Shown one piece after another: positions 8,228-16,051 of a DNA stretch of 45,915 bases; positions within the stretch are counted from its first letter, which is position 1, and each line of letters starts with the position of its first letter. The notes beneath the pieces were generated by a model. The model made no database searches. It was given only the letters and a program-made list of their open reading frames with translations, and was not told the DNA's origin. The position numbers and the translations under genes are program-made. This DNA comes from Roseateles toxinivorans (GTDB taxonomy: Bacteria; Pseudomonadota; Gammaproteobacteria; Burkholderiales; Burkholderiaceae_C): assembly GCA_945898095.1 (NCBI GenBank), contig CAMDHE010000021.1, positions 1 through 45,915 of the forward strand, read 5' to 3'.

Positions 8228-8518
8228 GGTTTGCCAAGCGCTCAATTCATGATGACTGGAAGGAAAAGATTGCACCCGTACATTCGGACTTTGATTCAGC
8301 CTTGCGGCTGATGTCCCTGATGGGATTTGCTGGCTGACTCCCAATCGGGCTATCGCACTTCGATGTGCGCCGGCATAGTACGGGTTTGGTCAGCCACGGT
8401 CTTACCTGTTTTGCCATCATTTCATGATTGCCTGTGCAATCGTCGGAAGTCTGTTGTCTTGCTCTCCTTGCGGGTGTTGTTGCCTTCGCGGGATCCCTCT
8501 GGCCGGCTTTAGATCAAG
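8228..8518 (-). ncRNA. Candidate guide (bridge/seek) RNA region of the IS1111-like element
   Basis: This non-coding end of the IS lies between the transposase stop and the inverted repeat, where IS1111-group elements encode their guide RNA. It contains several stem-loops: CGCAC/GTGCG (8354-8369) nested in CTAT/ATAG, ATCAT/ATGAT (8416-8428) and GATTGC/GCAATC (8426-8441, 4-base loop). Two segments resemble the element's junctions: CCGTACAT (8276-8283) equals 8210-8217 at the left junction. TCCCAATCGGGCTATCGCA (8339-8357) resembles 9643-9660 at the right junction, 15 of 18 bases with one gap. Transcription and exact ends are not visible, and the matches could be chance. Confidence 0.4.
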
Positions 8519-9562
8519 CTACACCGGCGCCACATCTCGCTTGTAGTCCTTGCGGTAATCCCGGTCATGCGCCAACAAGGCCCACATGATCCGCACGTTC
8601 TTGTTGGCCACGGCCACCGCTGCGACGTTCTTGTTGCGTCGGTTCACCAGGCTCGAAATCCACAGATCTTCGGCTGGCATACCTCTCTTGCGTTCGTTGG
8701 CCTGGATAACCGAACGCGCGCCATGAATCAGCAAGGTGCGCAAATACTTGTCGCCGCGTTTACTGATGCCCAGCAGCTTTTCCTTGCCGCCGCTGGAATG
8801 CTGCCTGGGCACGATGCCAAGCCACGCCGAGACCTCGCGTCCGTTCTTGAACGCCTTCGCATCGCCAAGGGTCGCGACAAAGGCGCTTGCCGTGATCGGT
8901 CCCACGCCTTGCACCTCGTCGAGCTTGCAACTGTGCTCGTTGGCGCGGTGACCGGTGAGGACCTGGCCATCAAGATCGTCAAGTCTCTGGCTCAGGTTCT
9001 TCACGTGATTCAGCAGATCGTCGATCAATATCCGGAAGGCGCCGGTCAGCTCATTCGAGGCATCCTCAATCAGCTCCGGCACCAGTTTGGGGACATTGTG
9101 AATGCCCTACGGAATGATCAAGCCGAACTCGGCAAGCATCCCGCGGATCTGGTTGGAATGTGCCGTGCATGCGCGCACCGAGCTTTGTCGTACCCGGTGC
9201 AGAGCCATGAATGACTGCTGCTCGATGCTCTTGATCGCGACAAAACGCATCTTCGGCCGGGAAACCGCTTCACAGATGGCCTCAGCATCGGCGGCATCAT
9301 TCTTGTTGCTCTTCACGTAGGGTTTGACGAATTGAGGTGCCATCAACTTGACCTTATGTCCAAAGCTTTGGAGCTTGCGCGCCCAGTGATGCGCGCCGCC
9401 ACAAGCTTCCACGCCGATCAAGCAAGCAGGCAGATTGACAAAAAACGCGGCGAGCTGATCGCGCTTGAGTTTCTTCTTCAAGACTGTTTTGCCTTGTTCA
9501 TCGACGCCGTGAATTTGGAACAAATTCTTTGCCAGATCGATGCCAATTACAGTAATCCTCAT
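8519..9562 (-). pseudogene. IS110-family transposase interrupted by an amber codon
   Basis: One continuous frame of 347 sense-length codons with a TAG at codon 152 (9107-9109). The N-terminal part has the RuvC-like DEDD domain: GIDLAKNLFQIHG, CLIGVEACGGAHHWARKL and KSNKNDAADAEAICEA. After the stop the same frame continues with GIHNVPKLVPELIEDASNEL and the C-terminal Tnp domain (LDEVQGVGPITASAFVATLG, AWLGIVPRQHSSGGKEKLLG, SKRGDKYLRTLLIHGARS). The family normally has CAG (Gln) in the IPQG context, so a single C-to-T change explains the break. Start ATG 9562 follows GAGAGGCGTCCACC. No full-length product is expected without readthrough. Confidence 0.9.
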
Positions 9563-9645
9563 GGTGGACGCCTCTCTCGGTTTAGGTGGTTGGTAACAAC
9601 TCCACTTTGGCACATTGATGCCGTTACGGGTGGGGGCGTCCATCC

Positions 9646-9656
9646 CATTGGGCTAC
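9646..9656. repeat. Right half of the interrupted REP-like unit 3
   Basis: CATTGGGCTAC directly outside the right inverted repeat of the IS. GGGCTAC is the complement of the GTAGCCC that opens unit 2, so together with 8201-8212 it could form one inverted unit before insertion. Confidence 0.4.
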
Positions 9657-10023
9657 TGCAAGCTCAAGCCTTGTCCACACCCTACAGATTCTTTGCCAGG
9701 CCTGAATTGCCTGCCCACCCATCCGGCAGCCAACGGCAAGCTGGTTTTCTCGCATTCATGCGCACACAAAACCCGCCTGGAACCCGCTCGCGCAGGATGC
9801 TCCCGTCCTTCACCGGGTAGCGCAGCAGCAAGGCTGCGCTGATCAGTACAATCGACAGCAGTTTCCCCTGGGCAAATCGAGGACAAGACCCTCACACAAC
9901 CGGTGCATCCTTGCCCGGTTTCGCTTTTTGCCTGTCCGGTCTCGCATGGTGCGGATCCGGCACTTTCGCGCCACCAAAATTGGGCAAGATGGTGCATAAG
10001 GGGCTGATTTCAAAGGATTTTTC
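9657..10023. other. Non-coding stretch upstream of ychF
   Basis: About 365 bp without a gene I can support. It holds a hairpin GCGCAGC/GCTGCGC (9820-9839) with no T-run. The last 30 bp should carry the ychF start signals (CAAAGGATTTTTC before ATG 10024). Short open frames here lack family features. Part of it may be debris of genes lost around the IS insertion. Confidence 0.5.
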
Positions 10024-11118
10024 ATGAGTTTGCAATGCGGTATCGTCGGTCTGCCCAATGTCGGCAAGTCCACGCTTTTCAATGCGCTGACCAAGGCCGG
10101 CATCGCGGCGGAGAACTACCCCTTCTGCACCATCGAGCCCAATGTCGGCATCGTCGAGTTGCCTGATCCACGCCTGGCCGAATTGGCCTTGATCGTCAAG
10201 CCCGAGCGGGTGCTGCCGGCCGTGGTCGAGTTCGTCGACATCGCCGGCCTGGTTGCCGGGGCTTCGAAGGGCGAAGGTCTGGGTAACAAGTTCCTCTCGC
10301 ATATTCGCGAGACCGACGCGATCGTCAATGTCGTGCGCTGCTTTGAAGACTCGAACGTGATCCATGTCAGCGGCCGGGTCGATCCGATCTCCGACATCGA
10401 AGTGATCCAGACCGAGCTCTGCCTGGCTGACCTGAGCACGGTCGAGAAGAGTCTGCACCGCTACAACAAGGTGGCACGCTCGGGCAATGACAAGGAGGCG
10501 ATGGCTCTGGTCAAGGTGCTGGAGAAATGCCAGGAAGCGCTGGACCAGGCCAAGCCGGTGCGCGGCGTCGATTTTTCCAAGGAAGAACTGGTGCTGGTCA
10601 AGTCGCTCTGCCTGATCACCGCCAAGCCGGCGATGTTCGTCGGCAATGTGGCCGAAGACGGCTTCGAGAACAACCCGTTTCTGGACCGCCTGCGCGAATA
10701 TGCCGCGGCGCAGAACGCGCCGGTCGTGGCGATCTGCGCCAAGACCGAAGCTGAACTGGCCGACATGGAAGATGAAGACCGGCTGATGTTCCTGGCCGAA
10801 ATGGGTCAGACCGAGCCGGGCCTGAACCGGTTGATCCGCGCCGCGTTCAAGCTGCTGGGCTTGCAGACCTACTTCACCGCCGGCGTCAAGGAAGTGCGCG
10901 CCTGGACCATCCCGATCGGCGCTACCGGCCCGCAAGCCGCGTCAGCGATCCACACCGATTTCGAGCGCGGCTATATCCGCGCGCAGACGATCGCCTACGA
11001 GGATTTCATCACCTACAAGGGTGAGCAAGGCGCCAAGGATGCCGGCAAGATGCGCGCCGAAGGCAAGGATTACATCGTCAAGGATGGCGACGTCCTGCAT
11101 TTCCTCTTCAACGTCTGA
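10024..11118 (+). CDS. ychF: Redox-regulated ATPase YchF (Obg-like)
   Basis: A 364-residue member of the Obg/TRAFAC GTPase class that prefers ATP. It binds ribosomes and is involved in the oxidative-stress response in other bacteria. The P-loop GLPNVGKST is at residues 8-16, switch [22 protein letters not shown] follows, and the C-terminal TGS domain is present ([35 protein letters not shown]). Length and ending are exactly those of the family. It is a single gene behind a long non-coding stretch. Confidence 0.97.
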   Translation: MSLQCGIVGLPNVGKSTLFNALTKAGIAAENYPFCTIEPNVGIVELPDPRLAELALIVKPERVLPAVVEFVDIAGLVAGASKGEGLGNKFLSHIRETDAIVNVVRCFEDSNVIHVSGRVDPISDIEVIQTELCLADLSTVEKSLHRYNKVARSGNDKEAMALVKVLEKCQEALDQAKPVRGVDFSKEELVLVKSLCLITAKPAMFVGNVAEDGFENNPFLDRLREYAAAQNAPVVAICAKTEAELADMEDEDRLMFLAEMGQTEPGLNRLIRAAFKLLGLQTYFTAGVKEVRAWTIPIGATGPQAASAIHTDFERGYIRAQTIAYEDFITYKGEQGAKDAGKMRAEGKDYIVKDGDVLHFLFNV

Positions 11119-11172
11119 AGCAAGGGGCAGCCGTTCGGTTGCCGCCCCAAGGCCTTTCGATCGCTGAACGCC

Positions 11173-12147
11173 TTACTTGATTTCGCCCATGCTGGTGAGC
11201 ACGGTGTCGAGGCGTTTGGTGTCTTCGACGATGAAGCGCGCAAAGTCGTCCGAGTCGAGGTACTGGACCGGCGTGTTCAGCGCTGCCATCGAGGTTTTGA
11301 AGATGCTGTGGCTTGAGGCTTCCTTGACTGAGGCGCGCAGACGGTTGACGATAGGCTCCGGCGTGCCGGTTGGCACGAACAGCCCGGTCCAGAGGTAGAA
11401 CTCGCCGTTGAAGCCCAGTTCGGCGGCGGTCGGCACATCAGGCAGTGAAGGCACCCGGTCACGGCTCATCGAAGCCAGGATGCGCAATTTGCCCGCGGCG
11501 ATCTGCCCGGCAATCGCACCCGGGGTCTGCATGGTGGCGTCCACATGCCCGGCGATCAGGGCATTGACCTGCTGCCCACCTCCCGAATAAGGCACATGGA
11601 CCATGCTCAGGTTGGCCGCATGGGCGAGGATTTCCATCGCCACATGGGTCGTGCCATAAAGGCCGGAGGTGCTGTAGGAGATCGTGCCAGGTTTGGCGCG
11701 TACATCGCGGACGAAATCGGCCACGGTCTTCCAGCGACTCTCGGTGCGCACCGCCAGCACCGTCGGGTCGGCCGTCAGGCGGGCGATCGGCTTGAACTGG
11801 TTGATCTGGAACGTTGAGGGCCGCCCGCTGATCCGGTCCGAAATCGGGATCGAGATCATGCTGGGCAAGGCCATCATCAGCGTGTAGCCGTCGGGCTTGG
11901 CCTTGGCGGCTGCGGCCATCCCGATGGCACCGCCGGCACCACCCTTGTTCTCGATCACGAGGCTCTGGCCGAGGTTGGCTGCCATCGCGGCGGCCAGGGG
12001 TCTGGCCGTCACATCGGAAACGCCGCCCGGGGTGAAGGGCACGATGACGGTCAGCAGACGGTCGGGAAAGGTCTGCGCCACAGCGCCGATGGTGGTGAGC
12101 GCGGCGGCCGTGGCGATGACGACGCTGGCGAGGTTCTTCAAATTCAT
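11173..12147 (-). CDS. Bug/TctC-family substrate-binding protein
   Basis: A 324-residue periplasmic protein. The signal peptide (MNLKNLASVVIATAAALTTI, cleavage after GAVAQ) is followed by LLTVIVPFTPGGVSDVTARP, LVIENKGGAGGAIGMAAAAK, DGYTLMMALPS, HVPYSGGGQQVNALIAGHVD and SLPDVPTAAELGFNGEFY. These are the standard motif order and length of Bug proteins, which capture carboxylates or other small molecules in the periplasm. ATG 12147 follows a strong GGAGGCAAG. No permease or catabolic gene is adjacent, so its ligand cannot be guessed. Confidence 0.93.
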   Translation of the reverse strand: MNLKNLASVVIATAAALTTIGAVAQTFPDRLLTVIVPFTPGGVSDVTARPLAAAMAANLGQSLVIENKGGAGGAIGMAAAAKAKPDGYTLMMALPSMISIPISDRISGRPSTFQINQFKPIARLTADPTVLAVRTESRWKTVADFVRDVRAKPGTISYSTSGLYGTTHVAMEILAHAANLSMVHVPYSGGGQQVNALIAGHVDATMQTPGAIAGQIAAGKLRILASMSRDRVPSLPDVPTAAELGFNGEFYLWTGLFVPTGTPEPIVNRLRASVKEASSHSIFKTSMAALNTPVQYLDSDDFARFIVEDTKRLDTVLTSMGEIK

Positions 12148-12338
12148 CTTGCCTCCGATTCAACGACTGGAAAATCCAGCGTCATCATGCCACTTGGCGC
12201 GGCCGGGATCCGCGTGAAAACCCGATTTTCTCCGGTTCCGCTGCAGAATCGGTCGAAATGATCCGGCCTTCAAGCCTGTATCCACCCTGCGCCAAGCGCT
12301 TCCATCACCCCTACCCTGCGGGCTGATTGGCCCGACTA

Positions 12339-12368
12339 TTGGCAGTCTTCACCAGAGAGTGCTAACAT
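12339..12368 (+). promoter_or_regulatory. CIRCE-like element and probable promoter of rpoH
   Basis: TTGGCAGTC (12339-12347), a 9-base spacer, and GAGTGCTAA (12357-12365) reproduce the CIRCE layout. The right arm is perfect and the left arm matches 7 of 9 bases. The left arm also offers a -35-like TTGGCA (12339-12344), with a poor -10 near CTAACA/TAACAT (12362-12368) at 17-18 bp. HrcA binding would then occlude the promoter. rpoH starts about 30 bp downstream. Confidence 0.65.
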
Positions 12369-12395
12369 CTTTTTTGTTGGACCGAAAGGTTCGTG

Positions 12396-13325
12396 ATGGA
12401 GAGCATGTCGATGTCTGTTACCAATGCTATGACGGTGCGCGACCCCTGGTCGATGGTGCCCTCTCTGGGCAATCTGGATGCATATATCTCGGCCGTGAAT
12501 CGCCTGCCCTTGCTGACGCTCGAAGAAGAGCAAGCGGCTGCAAAGAGTCTGCGCGAAACCGGCGATCTGGGGGGCGCCGGGCGCTTGGTGCTGTCGCACC
12601 TGCGGTTGGTTGTCTCGATTTCGCGGCAATATGCCGGTTACGGCCTGCCGCAAGGCGACCTGATCCAGGAAGGTAATGTCGGCCTGATGAAGGCGGTCAA
12701 GCGCTTCGACCCCGATCAAGGCGTGCGCCTGGTCAGCTATGCGATGCATTGGATCAAGGCCGAGATCCATGAATACATTCTGCGCAACTGGCGCATGGTC
12801 AAGGTCGCCACGACCAAGGCTCAACGCAAGCTGTTCTTCAATCTGCGCTCGATGAAGCACAACATGAAGGAGAGCCAGGCCGACGACATGACGCACCGCA
12901 TGAGCCTCAGCGAAGCGCAGTTGGAGCAGGTGGCCAGCACGCTGAATGTCAAGCGCGAAGAAGTGGTCGAGATGGAAACGCGCATGTCGGGCGGCGATGT
13001 GGCGCTGGAGCCGCAGTCGGATGACGACTTCGAAGGCTATGCGCCGATCGCCTATCTGGCCGACGAGACCCAGGAACCGACCAGAGTGCTGGAAGCCCAT
13101 GCGCGTGATGATCTGGCTAGCAACGGCATCCTTCGCGCGCTGGAAGGGCTGGATGAACGCAGCCGCCGCATCGTCGAGGAACGCTGGTTGAAGGTCAACG
13201 ACGACAACTCGGGCGGCATGACCTTGCATGAGTTGGCAGCCGAATATGGTGTCTCGGCCGAACGGATCCGCCAGATCGAGGTCGCCGCGATGAAGAAGAT
13301 GCGCAAGACGCTGGCGCCGGCCTGA
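12396..13325 (+). CDS. rpoH: RNA polymerase heat-shock sigma factor RpoH (sigma32)
   Basis: A 309-residue group 3-type sigma70-family factor that directs RNA polymerase to heat-shock promoters. Region 2 (SHLRLVVSISRQYAGYGL, LIQEGNVGLMKAVKRFDP), the RpoH-specific box QRKLFFNLR, and the region 4 helix-turn-helix (LHELAAEYGVSAERIRQIEV) are all clear. Start is ATG 12396, 6 bases after GAAAGG; a GTG immediately before it (12393) could also be used. It stands alone, convergent with the SCO gene. A CIRCE-like site in its leader suggests repression by HrcA, which would tie sigma32 to the same repressor as groESL. Confidence 0.97.
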   Translation: MESMSMSVTNAMTVRDPWSMVPSLGNLDAYISAVNRLPLLTLEEEQAAAKSLRETGDLGGAGRLVLSHLRLVVSISRQYAGYGLPQGDLIQEGNVGLMKAVKRFDPDQGVRLVSYAMHWIKAEIHEYILRNWRMVKVATTKAQRKLFFNLRSMKHNMKESQADDMTHRMSLSEAQLEQVASTLNVKREEVVEMETRMSGGDVALEPQSDDDFEGYAPIAYLADETQEPTRVLEAHARDDLASNGILRALEGLDERSRRIVEERWLKVNDDNSGGMTLHELAAEYGVSAERIRQIEVAAMKKMRKTLAPA

Positions 13326-13356
13326 ACTGGCGTTAAACCAGCACTGAACTGATCAA

Positions 13357-13384
13357 AGCCCCGGGCAAGCGCCCGGGGCTTTTT
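13357..13384 (+). terminator. Rho-independent terminator after rpoH
   Basis: Perfect 10-bp stem AGCCCCGGGC / GCCCGGGGCT with loop AAGC and a run of T. It lies between rpoH and the convergent SCO gene. A short A-run on the left side could let it serve the minus strand weakly too. Confidence 0.93.
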
Positions 13385-13393
13385 CATGTCGGC

Positions 13394-14002
13394 TCAGCCC
13401 GGTTCCTTGAGCAGCAATTTGATGTCATCGGCCAGCGCCTGCGCGCCCGAGCCGTAGCGAACGAAAACACGCACCCGGCCCTGTTTGTCGAACAAGAAGC
13501 TCGCAGCGGTGTGATCCATCGTGTAGCTGCCGGGCGCTTTGCCGGGCGCTTTGGCGTAATAGACCTTGAATTCACGCGCCGCTTCCTGGGTCTGGCTCTC
13601 GCTGCCGCGCAGGGCGACAAAGCTCGGGTCAAAGCTCGACAGATAGGCTTTCAGCAGCGGCGCGGTGTCGAGCTCGGGGTCGATGGTGACGAAGATACCC
13701 TGCACCTTCTCGCCATCAGCACCGAGCGAGCGTTTGACTTCAGCCAGTTCAGCCAAGGTCGTCGGGCAGACATCAGGGCATTGGGTATAGCCGAAGAAGA
13801 CCACCACGACCTTGCCCTTGAACTCGGCCAAGTTGCGGGCGCGGCCGTCTTGGTCGGTCAAGTTCAGGCTCTGCGCATAAGCAGCCCCGGTCAGGTCGAC
13901 ACCTTTGAATGCCGGTTTGGGCGTGCCGCCCAGCCAATCGCAGCCGGTCAAGCAAAGGCCCGCCGCAGCCAGGGCCAGCGCGATCAGAGAACGTTTATTC
14001 AT
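13394..14002 (-). CDS. SCO1/SenC family copper chaperone (lipoprotein)
   Basis: A 202-residue thioredoxin-fold protein that helps load the CuA centre of cytochrome oxidase subunit II. The N-terminus is a lipoprotein signal (LAAAGLCLTGC, lipobox Cys at about residue 20), so it is anchored on the periplasmic side. The copper site CPDVC in FFGYTQCPDVCPTTLAEL and the distal His in YTMDHTAASFLFD are intact. It is the last gene of the minus-strand ctaA-ctaB-SCO group, 3 bp after ctaB, and ends next to the rpoH terminator. Confidence 0.93.
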   Translation of the reverse strand: MNKRSLIALALAAAGLCLTGCDWLGGTPKPAFKGVDLTGAAYAQSLNLTDQDGRARNLAEFKGKVVVVFFGYTQCPDVCPTTLAELAEVKRSLGADGEKVQGIFVTIDPELDTAPLLKAYLSSFDPSFVALRGSESQTQEAAREFKVYYAKAPGKAPGSYTMDHTAASFLFDKQGRVRVFVRYGSGAQALADDIKLLLKEPG

Positions 14003-14005
14003 GTC

Positions 14006-14923
14006 TCATCCTGTCCAGGGCAGCAGGTAGTGATCGAGCAGCAGCGCTGCAAACAGCAGCGATAAATGCAGGATCGAAAAGCGAAAGGTAGCACGGGCGA
14101 GTTCATCGGAATAGTTGCGCCAGAGCTTCCAGGCGTAAGCGCAAAACCCCAGGCCCAGCAGCAATGCGCTGACCAGATAAAGCCGACCGCTCATGCCGGT
14201 CAGGAAAGGCAAGAGCGTCGCGGCCAGCAAAATCCAGGTGTAGAGAAACACCTGCAAGCGGGTGAACTCCGAGCCATGGGTCACCGGCAGCATCGGCAGG
14301 CCGGCCTTGCGGTATTCCTCGGTGCGGTACAGCGCCAGCGCCCAGAAATGCGGCGGCGTCCAGAGAAAAATGATCAGGCACAGCAGCAATGCTTCCGGGC
14401 CGACATCGCCGCGCAAAGCGGCCCAGCCGAGCACCGGCGGCATCGCACCCGATGCGCCGCCGATGACGATGTTCTGCGGCGTCAGCGGTTTCAGGATCAC
14501 CGTGTAAATTACCGCGTAGCCGATGAAAGTGGCGAAAGTCAGCCACATCGTCAGCGGGTTGACCCAGAACCACAGCAAGGCCATGCCGGCGCCGCAAAGG
14601 ACGGCAGAAAAGCTCAGGGTCTGGATGCGGCTGAGTTCACCCTTGGCGGTAGCGCGCCAGGCAGTGCGCTTCATCTTCGCGTCGATCTGCTGTTCGACCA
14701 GGCAGTTGAAGGCAGCAGCGGCGCCCGCCACCAGCCAGATGCCGGCGGTGGCAGCCAGGATCACCAGCCATTGCTCGCTCGAAGGCAGACCGGGTATCGC
14801 CAGCGCCATGCCGATGATGGCGCAGAAGACGATCAACTGCACGACCCTTGGCTTGGTCAGCTGATAGAACTGCTGCCAGCTCGATGCCGAGGCAATGGTT
14901 GAAGTGGAGGAACTGGATGCCAT
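14006..14923 (-). CDS. ctaB: Protoheme IX farnesyltransferase (heme O synthase)
   Basis: A 305-residue UbiA-type prenyltransferase that adds a farnesyl group to heme b, giving heme O, the first step to heme A. It opens with [20 protein letters not shown] and has the prenyl-diphosphate site [17 protein letters not shown]; the Glu in LVEQQID is the usual betaproteobacterial form. Further marks are [20 protein letters not shown] and [12 protein letters not shown]. About nine membrane helices are predicted. It follows ctaA by 12 bp and precedes SCO, forming a heme and copper assembly operon. Confidence 0.96.
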   Translation of the reverse strand: MASSSSTSTIASASSWQQFYQLTKPRVVQLIVFCAIIGMALAIPGLPSSEQWLVILAATAGIWLVAGAAAAFNCLVEQQIDAKMKRTAWRATAKGELSRIQTLSFSAVLCGAGMALLWFWVNPLTMWLTFATFIGYAVIYTVILKPLTPQNIVIGGASGAMPPVLGWAALRGDVGPEALLLCLIIFLWTPPHFWALALYRTEEYRKAGLPMLPVTHGSEFTRLQVFLYTWILLAATLLPFLTGMSGRLYLVSALLLGLGFCAYAWKLWRNYSDELARATFRFSILHLSLLFAALLLDHYLLPWTG

Positions 14924-14935
14924 GGGAGCCGCAGA

Positions 14936-16051
14936 TTAATGGTTATCTTGGATGAGGGACTGGCGCGCCTGCTGCGCTCGGGCCAGCAACAAGCTGAGCA
15001 ACAGCAGCAGCATCGCTGCACCACCGGTATGGGCCAGCGCCGCCAGCAGCGGCCAGTCGAGCACGCTGTTCGACAGACCCGTGACCAGCTGCCATGCGGC
15101 GACCAGCAACAAACGCTTGGCCCAGACCTGCAGCGTCGGCCTGCCATCGCGCCAAAGGGCCAGCGCGAAGGCCAGCAGGGCTGCGAAAACCAGCAAAGCG
15201 CCCAGCCTGTGCGCCATGTGAATCGCCGTCAAAGCAGCAAATTGCAGCCAGTTGCCATCAGAGCCAACGCCGAGCTCACGCCACAAGGTAAAGCCCTGCT
15301 CATAATCCTGCGCCGGCCACCATTGGCCGCCTTGGCAGGTCGGGAACTCATTGCAGGCCAGTACCGCGTAATTGGTGCTGACCCAGGCGCCCAGAGCAAC
15401 TTGCAGCAGCAGCAGCAACAGCACAGCCCAGGCACCGATATACAGCTTGCGGCCCAGTCGCAAAGGCGCCGGATGCAAGCCTTGCGCCTGCCAGGCGAGC
15501 AGCATCAGCAAGCCCATGCCCCCGAGCAGATGCAGCGTGACAATGGCCGGAAACAGCTTCATCGTCACTGTCAGGGCACCGAACGCCCCCTGCATGCAGA
15601 CCCAGAGCAGGGTCAGCGTCGCCCACCAGGGCTTGGCGGCCTCGCCCCTGCGTGCCTGACGCCAGCTGATCAGACAAGCCAGCAAAATCAGCACGCCGAC
15701 AGCGCTGGCCAGGTAGCGATGGATCATTTCGATCCAGGCTTTTTCATGGGTCACCGGGCCACTGGGCATGGCGGCCTGGGCCTCAGCGATTTCGGTGCTG
15801 GCGCCAATCGGGCTGGCTTGGCCATAGCAGCCAGGCCAATCGGGGCAACCCAGGCCCGAGTCGGTCAGCCTTGTGAAGGCGCCGAACAGCACCAGATCAA
15901 AGGTCAGGAAAAGCGTCAGGACGATCAATGCATGTTGGCGCCCCCGCGAATACTTATTGCGCAGCCGCAGCAACAGCAAGGCCAGGCCGGCCAGCAAGGC
16001 ACCCAGGCCAGCAAGCTGCAACAAGGCCGAAAAGTCGATGCTATTCAACAT
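14936..16051 (-). CDS. ctaA: Heme A synthase (COX15/CtaA)
   Basis: A 371-residue membrane enzyme that oxidises the methyl group of heme O to make heme A. It has eight predicted helices, heme-ligand histidines in WIEMIHRYLASAVG, TLHLLGGMG and IHMAHRLGALLVF, and the cysteine pair in SGLGCPDWPGCYGQ. A second pair (ACNEFPTCQGG) lies in a later loop. Its ATG overlaps the stop of the preceding gene by one base (TGATG), showing translational coupling. It supplies the heme for the coxA product encoded a few kilobases upstream on the same strand. Confidence 0.95.
   Translation of the reverse strand: MLNSIDFSALLQLAGLGALLAGLALLLLRLRNKYSRGRQHALIVLTLFLTFDLVLFGAFTRLTDSGLGCPDWPGCYGQASPIGASTEIAEAQAAMPSGPVTHEKAWIEMIHRYLASAVGVLILLACLISWRQARRGEAAKPWWATLTLLWVCMQGAFGALTVTMKLFPAIVTLHLLGGMGLLMLLAWQAQGLHPAPLRLGRKLYIGAWAVLLLLLLQVALGAWVSTNYAVLACNEFPTCQGGQWWPAQDYEQGFTLWRELGVGSDGNWLQFAALTAIHMAHRLGALLVFAALLAFALALWRDGRPTLQVWAKRLLLVAAWQLVTGLSNSVLDWPLLAALAHTGGAAMLLLLLSLLLARAQQARQSLIQDNH

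Larger units (their letters stand above)
8216..9643 (-). mobile_element. IS110-family insertion sequence, IS1111-like, bounded by 12-bp inverted repeats
   Basis: A perfect 12-bp inverted repeat, ATGGACGCCCCC at 8216-8227 and its complement at 9632-9643, brackets a DEDD-type transposase gene and about 1.43 kb of DNA, the usual size of this family. The coding sequence leaves about 70 bp before its start and about 290 bp after its stop. Short subterminal inverted repeats together with a long 3' non-coding end are traits of the IS1111 group. The true tips may lie a few bases outside the repeats. The element sits inside a REP-like palindrome, a target type known for IS110/IS1111 members. The transposase is interrupted by one stop codon, so this copy is probably immobile on its own. 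Confidence 0.82.

Noticed and set aside
8339-9660. Similar 18-19 base segments on both sides of the transposase, first read as direct-repeat ends of the IS
   Set aside because: The perfect 12-bp inverted repeats lie outside the left copy, so 8339-8357 is internal. I reinterpret the match as a possible guide segment.
9820-9839. GCGCAGC/GCTGCGC hairpin upstream of ychF
   Set aside because: A good stem but no T-run and no gene clearly ending there, so not called a terminator.
9653-9997. 114-codon minus-strand frame between the IS and ychF
   Set aside because: Composition and content look random, there is no ribosome site, and no family is recognised.
11124-11148. Hairpin GGGGC-A-GC / GC-C-GCCCC after ychF
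   Set aside because: Stem is short and mismatched, and no T-run follows, so a rho-independent terminator is not supported.
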